Below are positions 18,540 through 30,000 of a stretch of DNA of 51,135 nt, one piece after another. How positions within the stretch are numbered: position 1 is the stretch's first letter; the number at the start of each line of letters is the position of its first letter. The notes under the pieces were generated by a model. The model was not told where the DNA came from. It did not search any database and saw only the letters and a program-made list of their open reading frames with translations. Position numbers and translations under genes: made by a program. The stretch lies in the IMG/VR virus record IMGVR_UViG_3300025769_000178, positions 1 through 51,135 of that record, one strand, 5' to 3'. This DNA is from a virus.

Positions 18540-20768
18540 TTATAATCCTTTTAAATCTCTTAATGCTGTAGTAAGTCTTTCTATCTCTTTAACCATTTCT
18601 TTTGGATAAAAAGCTTCAAACCCTTTTATTATATCTTTTGTTGGCAAATTTTTATATGCAGCTAATCTACCTTTATCAGTTCCCATTGTAAATTTAAGAT
18701 TGTTTACTTTGTTTAGCGCATCAGCACCTACTTTAGTTCCTTGATCATCTCTTAACTTACTAAATTCTTTAGTGTTTGGATTTTGATAGTATTGCGAAGA
18801 TACAAGAATTTCTGCTAATAATAAACTTTGATTTGGCTGTGTTTTTGTTTCTGGTATATTAACTGCTTTAGAATAACTTTCAATTGCTGGATTAAATGTA
18901 TTAATCAAATTATTATATGTATCTGCGCTTGCATTAGTACCACCAAAAGAATTAGTAATATAATTTTGTGCTTTTTCCACAGCAATTACATTTCTTTTTG
19001 CATCTATTTCTGCTTGTTTTTGTGAATTTTCAAATGATCTTTTACCAGCTTTTCCATCATTTATAGATCTTGTAAAACTATCTTCTTCACTACGATACCT
19101 TTCTTTTATATCTCTAATATTATCTTTGTTAAATGCAAGCTCAATTAAATATCCATCACTATACAATGGGTCTTGATCTCTACCATAAGCTAATATTACA
19201 GGCTCTAAACTTCCTTGTAGTGCGTCAACATTTTCAAAGTTATATTTTTCTGCATATGCTTGTGCATCTTTATCATTTTTATCTTCAAAATCTAATAATA
19301 GTTCTGATTCGCCATCGCCTAAATTTAATTTATAACCAACTACTATTTTATCAACAGTAAAGTCTTTTATGCTATTAAGCTCAGTTGTAGAAGCATAGCT
19401 TAATCCTCCAAGAACAAAACCACCTGCAGCAGTTACAGCTGCTCCTGGACCAGTAACAGCACCCACACCTGCACCTGCTATAGAAGTACCAGCAGCATAT
19501 GTTAGTCCAGATTCAAATTTAAATAATTCATCACTACCTGCTAGAGAACCATCTTCAGCATGATAAACATTTTTATGTTTTACAAAGTCATAATTTTTTA
19601 AAACAAGCCTGCCGTTATTATATATTATATTACCCATTTCTGCATTATATCCAGGTAACGCAGATTCTATAATATTTTCCATATCAACATTATCGTCTGT
19701 TATATTTAAACCAGTAACTACACGCTTACCTTTACCTCTAAATGGACCATAGTGTTCATATGGTAATTTTGTTTGTTTTACTGTTGATATACCTTCTATA
19801 TCTTTAAGATATGCAAATGATTGTTTTATTACATCTTTAGTTATAGTTTCATAATTATCACCTGCATTTATCTCGTAAGATTCATTGCCTATTGAATCAA
19901 AAACCCTTGCAAATTCATCACCTTTACTATATTTTAACTGACCCGTAACATAATTAGGGCTTTCTGGATTTAACAATCCACTAGTACTATGATTATTTTC
20001 TAAAAAGTCTTTAACTAAACTATAGCCTCTAGTTCCTGGCTTATTAAAATTAGCTATAACTTCTTCTAATTCAGACTCACTATAACCTTCTACACGCATA
20101 TTGTGCAAAACCTTATGAGGAGCTATAGTCATTATATCCATATGATTTGCACCATAATTACCACCAACATTTTGGTAATACTCTTCTAAATCTTCTTTAA
20201 CGTCTACTAATGGCTCAAAAACAGGTAGTCTAGAAAGTTTTGGTGTAGGATCGGTAGGATTAGTTTGTTGCCATTCTTCTAAAGCTTGTTTATAGATAGC
20301 TGGTACTAACTCAGGATTTGTTTTAGAAATTTCAATAATTTTTGTAAACTGTGTTTTATTATGATTCATTTCTTCATATAAATCCTGCAAATCTTTATTA
20401 AAAAATATATTTCTAATTTTATCTGCTCCACTAACTCCACTAGCATCTACATTATTAGAGTACATTATAAAATCTCCATTAAAATCATTTTTAATTTCTT
20501 CTATAACAGACTCATATCCGCCTCCTAATAAATTTTCTAATCTTTTTCTATCATATGGTCTAATGCTAGCATCTTTAGCAATTGCCATAGAATTTTCATA
20601 GTTTTCTCTTACAGCAGATTGTATTTGATTATTAGCTTGCACTTTTTGACTTTGCATTTGTATTGCTTGTGCCGCTAAGTTAAATCTTTGCTGTCTTTGG
20701 CTGTAAGCGTCACCTGAAAATAGTGACTGTCCTAGCATATTTAAAGCTGCGTCTTGTTGTTCTGCCAT
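18540..20768 (-). CDS. Probable ejected internal virion protein with glycine-rich hydrophobic segment
   Basis: A 742-residue protein with no family I can name. The N-terminal 60 residues are Gln/Ala-rich and helical (AQAIQMQSQKVQANNQIQ), as in many internal virion proteins. A glycine/alanine-rich hydrophobic stretch at about residues 425-460 (SIAGAGVGAVTGPGAAV, then GGFVLGGLSYAST) looks like a glycine-zipper membrane-inserting segment. The rest is charged and largely helical. Its stop lies one base before the start of the giant gene, and it directly follows the tail-lysozyme protein. The neighbourhood suggests it is ejected with the DNA and helps form the envelope channel. This is inference from position and composition. 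Confidence 0.7.
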   Translation of the reverse strand: MAEQQDAALNMLGQSLFSGDAYSQRQQRFNLAAQAIQMQSQKVQANNQIQSAVRENYENSMAIAKDASIRPYDRKRLENLLGGGYESVIEEIKNDFNGDFIMYSNNVDASGVSGADKIRNIFFNKDLQDLYEEMNHNKTQFTKIIEISKTNPELVPAIYKQALEEWQQTNPTDPTPKLSRLPVFEPLVDVKEDLEEYYQNVGGNYGANHMDIMTIAPHKVLHNMRVEGYSESELEEVIANFNKPGTRGYSLVKDFLENNHSTSGLLNPESPNYVTGQLKYSKGDEFARVFDSIGNESYEINAGDNYETITKDVIKQSFAYLKDIEGISTVKQTKLPYEHYGPFRGKGKRVVTGLNITDDNVDMENIIESALPGYNAEMGNIIYNNGRLVLKNYDFVKHKNVYHAEDGSLAGSDELFKFESGLTYAAGTSIAGAGVGAVTGPGAAVTAAGGFVLGGLSYASTTELNSIKDFTVDKIVVGYKLNLGDGESELLLDFEDKNDKDAQAYAEKYNFENVDALQGSLEPVILAYGRDQDPLYSDGYLIELAFNKDNIRDIKERYRSEEDSFTRSINDGKAGKRSFENSQKQAEIDAKRNVIAVEKAQNYITNSFGGTNASADTYNNLINTFNPAIESYSKAVNIPETKTQPNQSLLLAEILVSSQYYQNPNTKEFSKLRDDQGTKVGADALNKVNNLKFTMGTDKGRLAAYKNLPTKDIIKGFEAFYPKEMVKEIERLTTALRDLKGL

Positions 20769-20780
20769 AATCTATATTTA

Positions 20781-23261
20781 TTATTCATTAGGATCATTAG
20801 GATCATCTTGCTCTGTATCATTATTAGTTTCAATATTAAAAGAACCCAATAAATTAGAAACATTACCTAACTGATTTACTGTTTTTTGCATTTGATCTAA
20901 TATTGGTGCGTAATCCTGACCAAATCTTATGTTATCAAAAACATGCTGAAAAGCAGATGATGCCGTATTTTGAAACATAGCTTTGTCAGCTAACTTTTGA
21001 TTGTATTCTCTAGACTTTGTAAATATATCTTTTTCCTTATTATAATTAGCTTCAAAACTTAAAACCTTTCCGTAAGCTTCTCTATTTTGTCTTCTAGCTT
21101 CATCTTCTAATGCAGCTAATTTTAATAATGAAGTTTGTCTGTTAGAATCTAACGCTCCTGTACCAGCTAAAAATTTAGCTCTATCACCACCTGTACCTCT
21201 AACTAAATTATCAATACCTAATTTATAAGCCTCATCAATACCTTGTTTTATAGTTTGCGTTTCAGCGTAAGACAATCCAGTTTCAGATAAAGCTTTTTGC
21301 TGCTGTGAATATTGTTTAAAAGCTGTGCTTAATCCTTCTATTTCTGGAACCTCTACTGTTTCCATACCTTTTTTAGCAGCTTTAGCTCCAACAAAACCAG
21401 CTACTAAAGATGATATACCACCAGAAGCTTTTAATAGTTTTGAAGCTTTTTCTAAAGCATTACCATCACCTTTGGTAAAAGAATTAAATAAATTTTCTAA
21501 TATACTATCTTCGTTAGCACTTGTCCAATTAGTTCTTATATTATCTTTTTCTTCATCAGACAAATTAGTTTCTTCTAAACGCTGATTTAATTCTTCTTCA
21601 GTCATATTTCTGAAGTCACGTCTTCTCATGCCTAATGCATCTGCATTGTTTTGTTCTATCTGCTCATTTTCTGCAGCTATTCTTGCATCTCTCTGAGCTA
21701 TAGCGTCAGACATAATAATTTCCTCATCTTCCGATCCATCTTCAGCAGCTCCAGTAATTAGTATCACTTCTTCACCATTTACATTGCCTATAGTTGCGTT
21801 AGGACCGTAAATTTCTTGTACTTCTTCTAATGATAACGAAGATGAAGAAACCTGTTCTTCTACCACTTCTTCGGTTTCTTCTTCTACTTCCGCTACTCCT
21901 ACTTCTACTTCTTCTACCTCTACCTCATCAACTACCTCTTCTTCTACTTCTTCAACAACTTCTTCGGTTTCTTCTACCTGTGTTTCTTCTTCTAACTCTT
22001 GCTGTCTTTCCATAGTACGACGCCTTAACTCTTCTTCAGTTTCAGCTATCTCTCTTTCAGAATCTTCCTGTAATTCTACTTCAGGTATTTCTGGAGTTCT
22101 AGTAGCGTCTGGCACTTCCTCTTGTACTTCTGGTACTATTGGAGGAGCTGGAGGCGGAACAGGTGATGGAGTAACATAATCAGGAGTTTGTTGTGTAACA
22201 GTATCTGCGTCTACTTGCTGTTCAACTCCTTCATTATCTGTATATAATATTACGTTTTTACCGTTTATATTTTGTAGTCTTGCTGTTGGACCAAATACAC
22301 GTTCAGCTTCTGTTTGATCTACTACATAATCACTTTCTTCAACATCTTGTGGAGTTGCTTGTTCATTAGATAAACCAGATGGCTCACCATCATCTTCATT
22401 TGTATTTGTAACAACTTGCGTATCACCTTCTATACCTGGACCTGTAACAGGTGGTATTACTGGAGGATTTTGTTGTCCAGATTCTGTTTGATCTGAAACG
22501 CCTACTGTACCCCCTTCAGACTCTATTTGTCTTTCAGCATTAATAGCATCATCAACTTTTGAAATAGGCTCTCTTATAATGTTACCATCACCAAAATCTA
22601 CAACAACTTCATCTCCATCTATAGTAACACTTTCTGCACCTTCATAATAATTTTCATAATCTTCTTGAGTAATATTACTTCTAGCAATTACATTTTGTCT
22701 GTATTCAGTATTTTCATATATTTCAAGCCTACCCTCTGCTTTTTGTCTTACAGCATCTTCATAGTCTTTTTTTGGTATTTTTATTTTTTTACCTCCCTCA
22801 ACATAATAATACTTATTACCTCTTCTAATTAAAGTTTTACCTGGATATTTTTCACTTGTAATTGCAGGATTTTCAAACTTCATCATAAAGGCCTCAGTAG
22901 CTTCTTCTTGACTATCATAGTCTTTTCTCATGAAGTTTCTCATTTCAGGTTCACCCATAGCATAATCTATTTGTCCTTTCCAGTTTGTTTCCCAATCAGG
23001 AACCTCTTCTACTAATCCTTCTTTTCTTGATGAAAATGTATGTTGAAACAAACCTATACCTCTATTATCTACGTTTCCTGTTTGTATAGCGTCAGAATAA
23101 AAACCTGATTCACCTTCTATGTTAGCCATTATAGCATTGGCTTTTACATCAGTCATTCCTGGTTTTGTCATAAGATAATCATATACCTCTTGCCTAGACA
23201 CAGGGTTATTGCCTGGGTATCTACCTGATGTTGGATATGCTGGATTTACTGGTTCTGCCAT
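20781..23261 (-). CDS. Virion-associated protein with N-terminal tail-lysozyme domain and acidic low-complexity middle
   Basis: An 826-residue protein. Residues about 20-135 look like a phage tail lysozyme domain (Phage_lysozyme2 type). VSRQEVYDYLMTKPGMTDVK is followed by AIMANIEGESGFYSDA with the likely catalytic Glu51, then RGIGLFQHTFSSR. This would cut peptidoglycan during DNA entry. Two related units, one with FGPTARLQNINGKNVILY and one with YGPNATIGNVNGEEVILI, flank Pro-rich and very Glu/Val-rich low-complexity sequence at about residues 390-470. The C-terminal third is helical (AKKGMETVEVPEIEGL..., QKALSETGLSYAETQTIKQG). It overlaps the 255-residue gene by one base. The family member is clear for the lysozyme part only. 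Confidence 0.75.
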   Translation of the reverse strand: MAEPVNPAYPTSGRYPGNNPVSRQEVYDYLMTKPGMTDVKANAIMANIEGESGFYSDAIQTGNVDNRGIGLFQHTFSSRKEGLVEEVPDWETNWKGQIDYAMGEPEMRNFMRKDYDSQEEATEAFMMKFENPAITSEKYPGKTLIRRGNKYYYVEGGKKIKIPKKDYEDAVRQKAEGRLEIYENTEYRQNVIARSNITQEDYENYYEGAESVTIDGDEVVVDFGDGNIIREPISKVDDAINAERQIESEGGTVGVSDQTESGQQNPPVIPPVTGPGIEGDTQVVTNTNEDDGEPSGLSNEQATPQDVEESDYVVDQTEAERVFGPTARLQNINGKNVILYTDNEGVEQQVDADTVTQQTPDYVTPSPVPPPAPPIVPEVQEEVPDATRTPEIPEVELQEDSEREIAETEEELRRRTMERQQELEEETQVEETEEVVEEVEEEVVDEVEVEEVEVGVAEVEEETEEVVEEQVSSSSLSLEEVQEIYGPNATIGNVNGEEVILITGAAEDGSEDEEIIMSDAIAQRDARIAAENEQIEQNNADALGMRRRDFRNMTEEELNQRLEETNLSDEEKDNIRTNWTSANEDSILENLFNSFTKGDGNALEKASKLLKASGGISSLVAGFVGAKAAKKGMETVEVPEIEGLSTAFKQYSQQQKALSETGLSYAETQTIKQGIDEAYKLGIDNLVRGTGGDRAKFLAGTGALDSNRQTSLLKLAALEDEARRQNREAYGKVLSFEANYNKEKDIFTKSREYNQKLADKAMFQNTASSAFQHVFDNIRFGQDYAPILDQMQKTVNQLGNVSNLLGSFNIETNNDTEQDDPNDPNE

Positions 23262-24028
23262 TAACTCATATATTTATCTGCCAAACCTTCTGTTTGTTGT
23301 TCGTATTCGTAATTAGAAAGAAATTGATCTCTGTTTTCCCTGTATTCAGCAAGAGTGTCTCTATAATTTTGTACTATTGCATCTTGCGCTTCTTTTTGTT
23401 TTTGCAATTCCCTAGCTTTATCTCTTCTTCTTTTACCTCTTAATAATGAAAATATAGAAGCTGCTATTGCTACAGGTAACACAGGTGCAGACAACAAACT
23501 AGCAAGCATAACACCTGTACCAGCTCCTGAGGCAGCTGTACCAACAGTTTCACCAACATTCATTGTTGTTGGATCATCATCGTCTGCAAGGTATTTTAAA
23601 GCCTCTCCACTAGCTTTTAAAATCAATCCTGTTCCTGGCTTTATTGTTGCCTCTCCACCAGTTGGACCTACACCCTCTACATAATTTTCACCGTATATAG
23701 ATTGTAAAGTGTCAGCTTCCTTATAAAACATAGGTTTTATTTTATCTGCAATATCAGAGTACAAAGAAGCATCTTTGCCTTCAAAAAATTTATATGCTGT
23801 ATCTGCAGTTTTATATACAGTTGCTCCAGTCTCAGCTATTTCTTGTGCGCTCATACCATATTGTATAGGATCTACTTCTCTATTAACAATACTCTGTGGA
23901 TCTTCAAATTGTAACTGCTCTGTGTAAATAGGTGATTTACGTTTGTTGCTTTCATTATTAACATTCTCATCTAAGCCTAATTCATTAGACATATCAGAAT
24001 ATAAATTTTCGTAATATCTATTTGCCAT
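23261..24028 (-). CDS. Probable ejected virion protein with hydrophobic segment
   Basis: A 255-residue protein. The first 150 residues are polar. A glycine/alanine-rich hydrophobic segment at about 158-195 (GETVGTAASGAGTGVMLASL, then SAPVLPVAIAASIFSLL) is followed at once by a strongly basic stretch GKRRRDKARELQKQK and a helical C-terminus. This layout, one membrane-inserting segment with a basic cap, fits small internal ejection proteins. It sits between the large tail protein and the tail-lysozyme protein and overlaps both by one base. Function is inferred and the sequence is not recognised as a named family. Confidence 0.65.
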   Translation of the reverse strand: MANRYYENLYSDMSNELGLDENVNNESNKRKSPIYTEQLQFEDPQSIVNREVDPIQYGMSAQEIAETGATVYKTADTAYKFFEGKDASLYSDIADKIKPMFYKEADTLQSIYGENYVEGVGPTGGEATIKPGTGLILKASGEALKYLADDDDPTTMNVGETVGTAASGAGTGVMLASLLSAPVLPVAIAASIFSLLRGKRRRDKARELQKQKEAQDAIVQNYRDTLAEYRENRDQFLSNYEYEQQTEGLADKYMS

Positions 24029-27000
24029 TAATTAAAAGATTTTCTAAATTTTGCAGTTATTGCAAAGATATTAAATTTTTTGTGTGTTCTTGACACTAGT
24101 TTAACATTTAAATAACTACCTACTATTCTGCTAGAAATTAACTTGTTAGTTTTTTCAGTTAAACTATTAATATAATCGATGTTATATTCGGTATCAGAAT
24201 CATAATCCATATTAAATAAATTATCATTTATTTTGTTTTCAGAAACAGGAACATTTAAAACACCTTCTCTATATTTATGATTTAATAGTTGACTTGTATA
24301 AACATCTAATTTGTCTGAAAAATATTGTATATCTTCTGTTGTTGTATCACCTTCATTATCTCCTAATCTATTTAACAGCTCAAGCTTATCATAAAATTTA
24401 TAAGTAGTGTTATTGTTGAATACATCAGTACTGTAGGTTATCTTATCAAACAATGATGAAAAAGACGTATTTTCTACTTGTGTATACGCTCCTTGTTCAT
24501 ACTGTGTCAATTCATAAGAATAATAAGCATCAGAATTAGATTGCAATGCAGGCATTATATTTTTAACAGAATTTGTATTATAATACCAAGATAAATTTAC
24601 TTGATCTGTTATTGTGTTATCTAATCTATTTAATTTATAAACTTCTCTGACTCCAGAAAGTGTGCTATCTTCATCGTAAACAATATATCCATTTCTATCT
24701 ATAGAATTATAAATACCATTATTTATTACATTATCTGCAGTAACATGTATATTAACATTGTCGTATTTTTTATTTACAGTAGAAAAATCATTAATAGAAG
24801 CCTCAAATATAACAGGATAAATTCTTTTTAAATGATGCCTAGAAAATCCTTTTTCTATATAATATTTATAAGTACTATACTGAACCCCATTAATATCATA
24901 TCCAGTAGATGTATATGATTTAGGATATTCTGTAAATATATTATCATAACCGTCAAAAACAAATAATGGATTAGGTGATACAAAATCATTTACTGAATGA
25001 ACCCAAGCCGCATCTTCATCATCAATTTGCATTAAATTGGCATCTTCATTGTAAAGAATATTTTTTTCTTCACTACCATTTAACATCCAAAGCTGCACAG
25101 ACCCTTGTTTTAATCTATTAGATCCGTATCTATAAATATCTTTATAATCCATAGAATCTTCATGACTATAATTAGCAATAGTTGTACCTGCTAAAGATGT
25201 TGGATATTCAGTTATACTTACATTCCACTCTGTAAATACTTGCCTGTTAGCTGTAGAATATACATATCCATTATGATTTATCCATTGCGAAGGAGTATGG
25301 TCAGACCAAGTAACAAACGTATCTAACTCTTCATTATATATTAATGTGTTATTAAATCTAAGTCTATCAGCATATCCTATGCTAGCAGTATCATTAATCC
25401 AAGGATTAAAAGCTCTTGTTTGTAATGCTCCTGAACTTTCATCTTTAAAAACGTTGTCTTTATAGCCTGATAATGTTTTTCTAATGCTTAAATCATGTAT
25501 AGCCTCGTTATCAAGTCTGTCTTGCTTATCAATTCTAGCCCCATCTAATATAGTGTAAATTAAATTTCTTTTCTTTTTATCAAACGTTCCATGTATACCA
25601 ATAAAACGCAACGGCATATCATTATGATAAATTCGATCTTCAATATGACCAGTACCATACACTTGTTCGTTTTTATATTTTTGATATACTTTTAATCTAC
25701 CTAAATTTAAATATTTGTTTAATTTATTTTTGATACCTTTTTCATCGCTAAGAACACGCAAACCCTTACCTTCAATAAACTGTAATATTTTTTCATTGTC
25801 TACGTCAAAGAAGTATAAAGCTTTATCACTATTAATTATACTGTTAATGTGTCTTGTTCCGTACACATTAGATATATACATTTCTGTTTCTAATATATTT
25901 CCTTGCCCTGTAAAAATAGAATCACCTGTAGCATCATCCTTAATAAAAGTTCTAGGATTAATTATTAATTTACCAAAAGCTTTTTCTTGTGTAAAATATA
26001 TCTCATTGTTATGATTTATTAACCCTGTTATTTCACCAAATGTACCCTCTACATCATGAAAATTTAAATAAGGAAAAGATCTAAATGCATCAGTTGGCTC
26101 TCCTGTTAATTTAGTTTGAGAGTATGCTATTTCGTAAGGTAGATTTTTTATATCACAATCTGATTCTTTGACAGAAACAAATCGTTTTAAATTCTTTTCT
26201 TGAGAATACACAGGATTATATAACCAATCATTACTAACAGGCAAATTGTCTTGATCAAAACCCTCTTCGTGATCTCCATTACCTAAATGTAATCCTGATC
26301 TCATTTGTGTATTTACAAAAGATTCTACAGGAAATATTAAAAATTTTGTAGCTGAGTTTGCTGGATATGGAGATGTAGTTACTTGGTGTGAATACATTGT
26401 AACAAAAGTATCTCCACCAAAAACTATAGAAGTGTGACCTTCTGTATCTACATTTATAGGATGATAATGTCCGCAAGAATTGTAAACAGTTTCTTCTATA
26501 CTTTGTTTTGTGTTTCCGCCGTATTGGTCAACTAGCTCTCTTACTATGTTAGCTGAAACTATATATGGTATTTTTTTATTTTTTGCATAATTCATTCCTT
26601 TTTTACTACCATTACTAGCCCACCAATTTTGTTCGCTTATTACTCTAGCAATATCTATAGTTCCTGAAAACCTTTGATAAGATGTAGATCTACTAGTATA
26701 TAAACTTGATAAGCTTGTTGGAGTATTTAATGCAATATTTAAAATAATACCTCTTGTTCCTCTCATTAACTGAGAAACTGTATCTGTGCTATATTGATTT
26801 ATATCTAAATCTCTATGAGCTTGTCCTGGCATTAAACCATTTGTAAATCCAGTAACATAATCTTTACTTTGTACAGCACATGAAAAATTTGGACCATCTA
26901 TATTAGGAGCAGTTTTTGTGCCATCTGTATTCCAACTTGCACTTCCACTAGACATCCACGCAAATCCTAAAGTGTGGTTTGAAAAACCTGACGTATTAAA

Positions 27001-30000
27001 ACCTGTTGGAAAAGAGTTACCTTTAGAGTCTTCAAAAAATTCTTTACCTACAATTTCACCATCTGTAATTTCTTTGGAGTTTCCTAATTCAAAATAATTA
27101 CCTAAGTTTTTACAATTAGCGTAATAGTTAGATATTCCAGATCCTAAATATTCTGTTGAAAAAGGATCGTTTTGTCCTGCACCGTAATCACCGCTAGTTT
27201 CTTGTATTCCAGCGCCGCTTGGTCTATTTCCTGTAGCAGATCCTAATGTATGTGTGTTACTAGGCACATTCATCATAGAGTTATCAGTTTTAGTAACATA
27301 TTGGATTTTACCATTACTATTAAAATAACTATTAGAAGCATCTCCTGTAGCTAAATCACTTAAATGTTGGTGCAATTGGGTGTCATATACAGCAAAAACT
27401 GCACTATGAGCTGTAGCTCTTTGATCAGATTCTGCTACTTTTTTTGTTGTAAAATAATCGCCTTTATCAGAACCAGCATTCCATCCTCCATATTGAAAGC
27501 CTACACTAACCTCGTTTATTGATGTATCTATAGAAGGATAGTCAGAAGTATTAAAAGTTCTAGTAACCCCTGTAGCATTACCGTATTCATCAGTGGCTTC
27601 TATTTCTGGATCTGATTTAACTCTAATTTTATCTACAGCTTTTAATGTAGATATTATACTAAGTCTATTGCCATTAACATGTTGATAAGGCCTTACACCA
27701 AAAGCGCTGTCAGGAGAATACATTACCCAAGTATTTAAGCATATATGTCTAGTATTTCCTATGCTTCCACTAGCCCTTTTATAAGACCCCCATGCATCAT
27801 ATCCAAAATATCTAGAAGTAGTGTAATTAGTGTCTGCTCCTCCTCCACTAGAATAAAATCCATCTTGATCTTTTCTTAACAACACAGATGTTGCTGAATC
27901 AGAAGTATCTATGTATTCATTAGCAGCAGTTCCATCTCCACCGCTACCATCTAAATTGTTTTGGTAATAATTTAATCCAATATATCCACCTAATAATGTT
28001 TCGTATTCAGGCCATAATGGATTTGTTTCATCTGTCTCTGAACCTAAGTTTGTTAAACTTGTTGATGGCGAATATTTAAATGAATATTGATTTATTGCTG
28101 GTTTTCTAGAATAATATACAGTTTGTGCTAATGCTCCTTGTTGTAGAACACTTCTATCGTTTTCAGTTCTTTCTGCTCTAACTACTTTAAATCCAGATAT
28201 TTTATTTCTTACCTCTTGAGGTATTTTAAATTCAAATACAAGTCCTAAATCATAAGTGTAATGATTTGTTACACCAGGAGGACTAAAAAACATATTATTT
28301 TTTTCAAAAGAACTAGATTCACCCGTTGATCCATTATCAGAAAAAGTTTGATCAAATTTATTATGTTTATTTACGTATCCAGGAACTTGCATAGCAGAGC
28401 TAGAAGACATTCTATAATCAATAGAATATGTATCATCTTCATATAAATCATCTCTTAATACACTGTCCCATGTATAATTATCAATTTTTCTTTTGTAATA
28501 TCTGTCAGAGTGATATGGCATTTGTATATCGCCTATCCACAAAACATTACCTGGGTTTCCAGCCTTATCATATACTAAGACTCCAAATCTATATGTTTCT
28601 CCTCTTTGGAACCCTCTTCTACTTCCTGCGCTAACCATATCTTTAGCACCACCAATATTAGATAAGCTTAATTTATAGTTATTACTATTATTGCTATTAT
28701 TAATGTCTGTGTATGAGTCAGTATATAAATTTGTAGCTTCAGAAGAATATGACCCGTAAGTTAAATCATTACTCTTTCCTTTGTTGTTTTTATTTTCTGA
28801 AAGTTTTCTTAAATTATAAAAAGATACTCTACATCCTCCTAATTCATTTTTTTGAGCATATGCACTATCTGTATCTAAAAAACCATATGACATCGCTCCT
28901 AAAACAGGCTTATCTGTGATTTCAGGCATATATCTATGTGATTGACTACAAGCTTTATAAGAATTACTAAAATCCCATTTTTTGTAAGAACCCGCTTGAT
29001 ATAATTCAAATGGATTACCAGAGCTATCTAGTCTATAATCTTTTACTTCTGTGTCTGTTGTTGTTAAAACACCAACTTCACTACCGCTACCTGTACTAAG
29101 ATCGTGCAAAGAACATCTTCTAACTCTAACATTCCATTCTTTTTCACCAACTACATTTTGTATACTTCTTAAATTTGCAGCAAATAAAATATTATCTTTT
29201 ACAGCAATATCCTTACAAAGATCCCAAGTATTAGAGGGTATTAAAACTTCAGTTAAGCCTAAAGGTATTTCAGACTTCATAGAGCTATGTGTAAACACCA
29301 TGCTACTACCTGTAATAGATTTTTCTCCTATCTTAGAAACAACAGGAGCATTATCTAAATCTTGATAATAAATAGAATAAAATTCTACAGAATCATATCT
29401 TTCGTCTAATTCACCTACTTTTATTTGTAAACCATAACTAGTAGGTAATCCAGAATTAGATCCATAATAAGTAGCAGATCCAGCTAATGACTTATTAGAA
29501 ACATGATATATATCGCTAATTGGTGATATGCCCGAAACTGCTCCATCATCTGTTTTGTATTTAAAGGCATATGCATAAACACCTGACAATAATGATCCAG
29601 GTATTGTTTTATCAACTAAAGGCTGATTAAAAGAAGCTTGTGGCTTTACATCTAACTCATTAGGATCTAATGTTGTTAAGGTAGAACTTTTTAAAGATAA
29701 AGTTCTTAGTGGATTTTTATTGTCTGTCCAATAAACTCTTGTCAAACATTCATTTTCTACTAGACCTTCAACTCTACATAATATAGTTGGGTCCATATTT
29801 ATATTAGGCAACTCAGCGCCACCATTAGCATTAAAACTTACTCTTAAATCTTTAACTCTTAAAACCTCTCCGTTATTGTCAAAATCTAACAACAAAAATT
29901 GTGTTCTAAAATCAGATTCGTTTTGACTAAATTTAGTAATACCACAAACAATTAAAAACAATTGATTTTTAAAGGAATAATGACCTACAATATTACCAGC

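Noticed and set aside
21830-22015. Leucine/proline-rich frame opposite the acidic tract
   Set aside because: It is the antisense reading of Glu/Val repeats; the composition is an artefact of the repeat.
26279-26476. Minus-strand frame of 65 codons inside the 2102-residue gene
   Set aside because: Out of frame with a long gene of clear identity; Ser/Tyr/Arg-rich with no recognisable feature.
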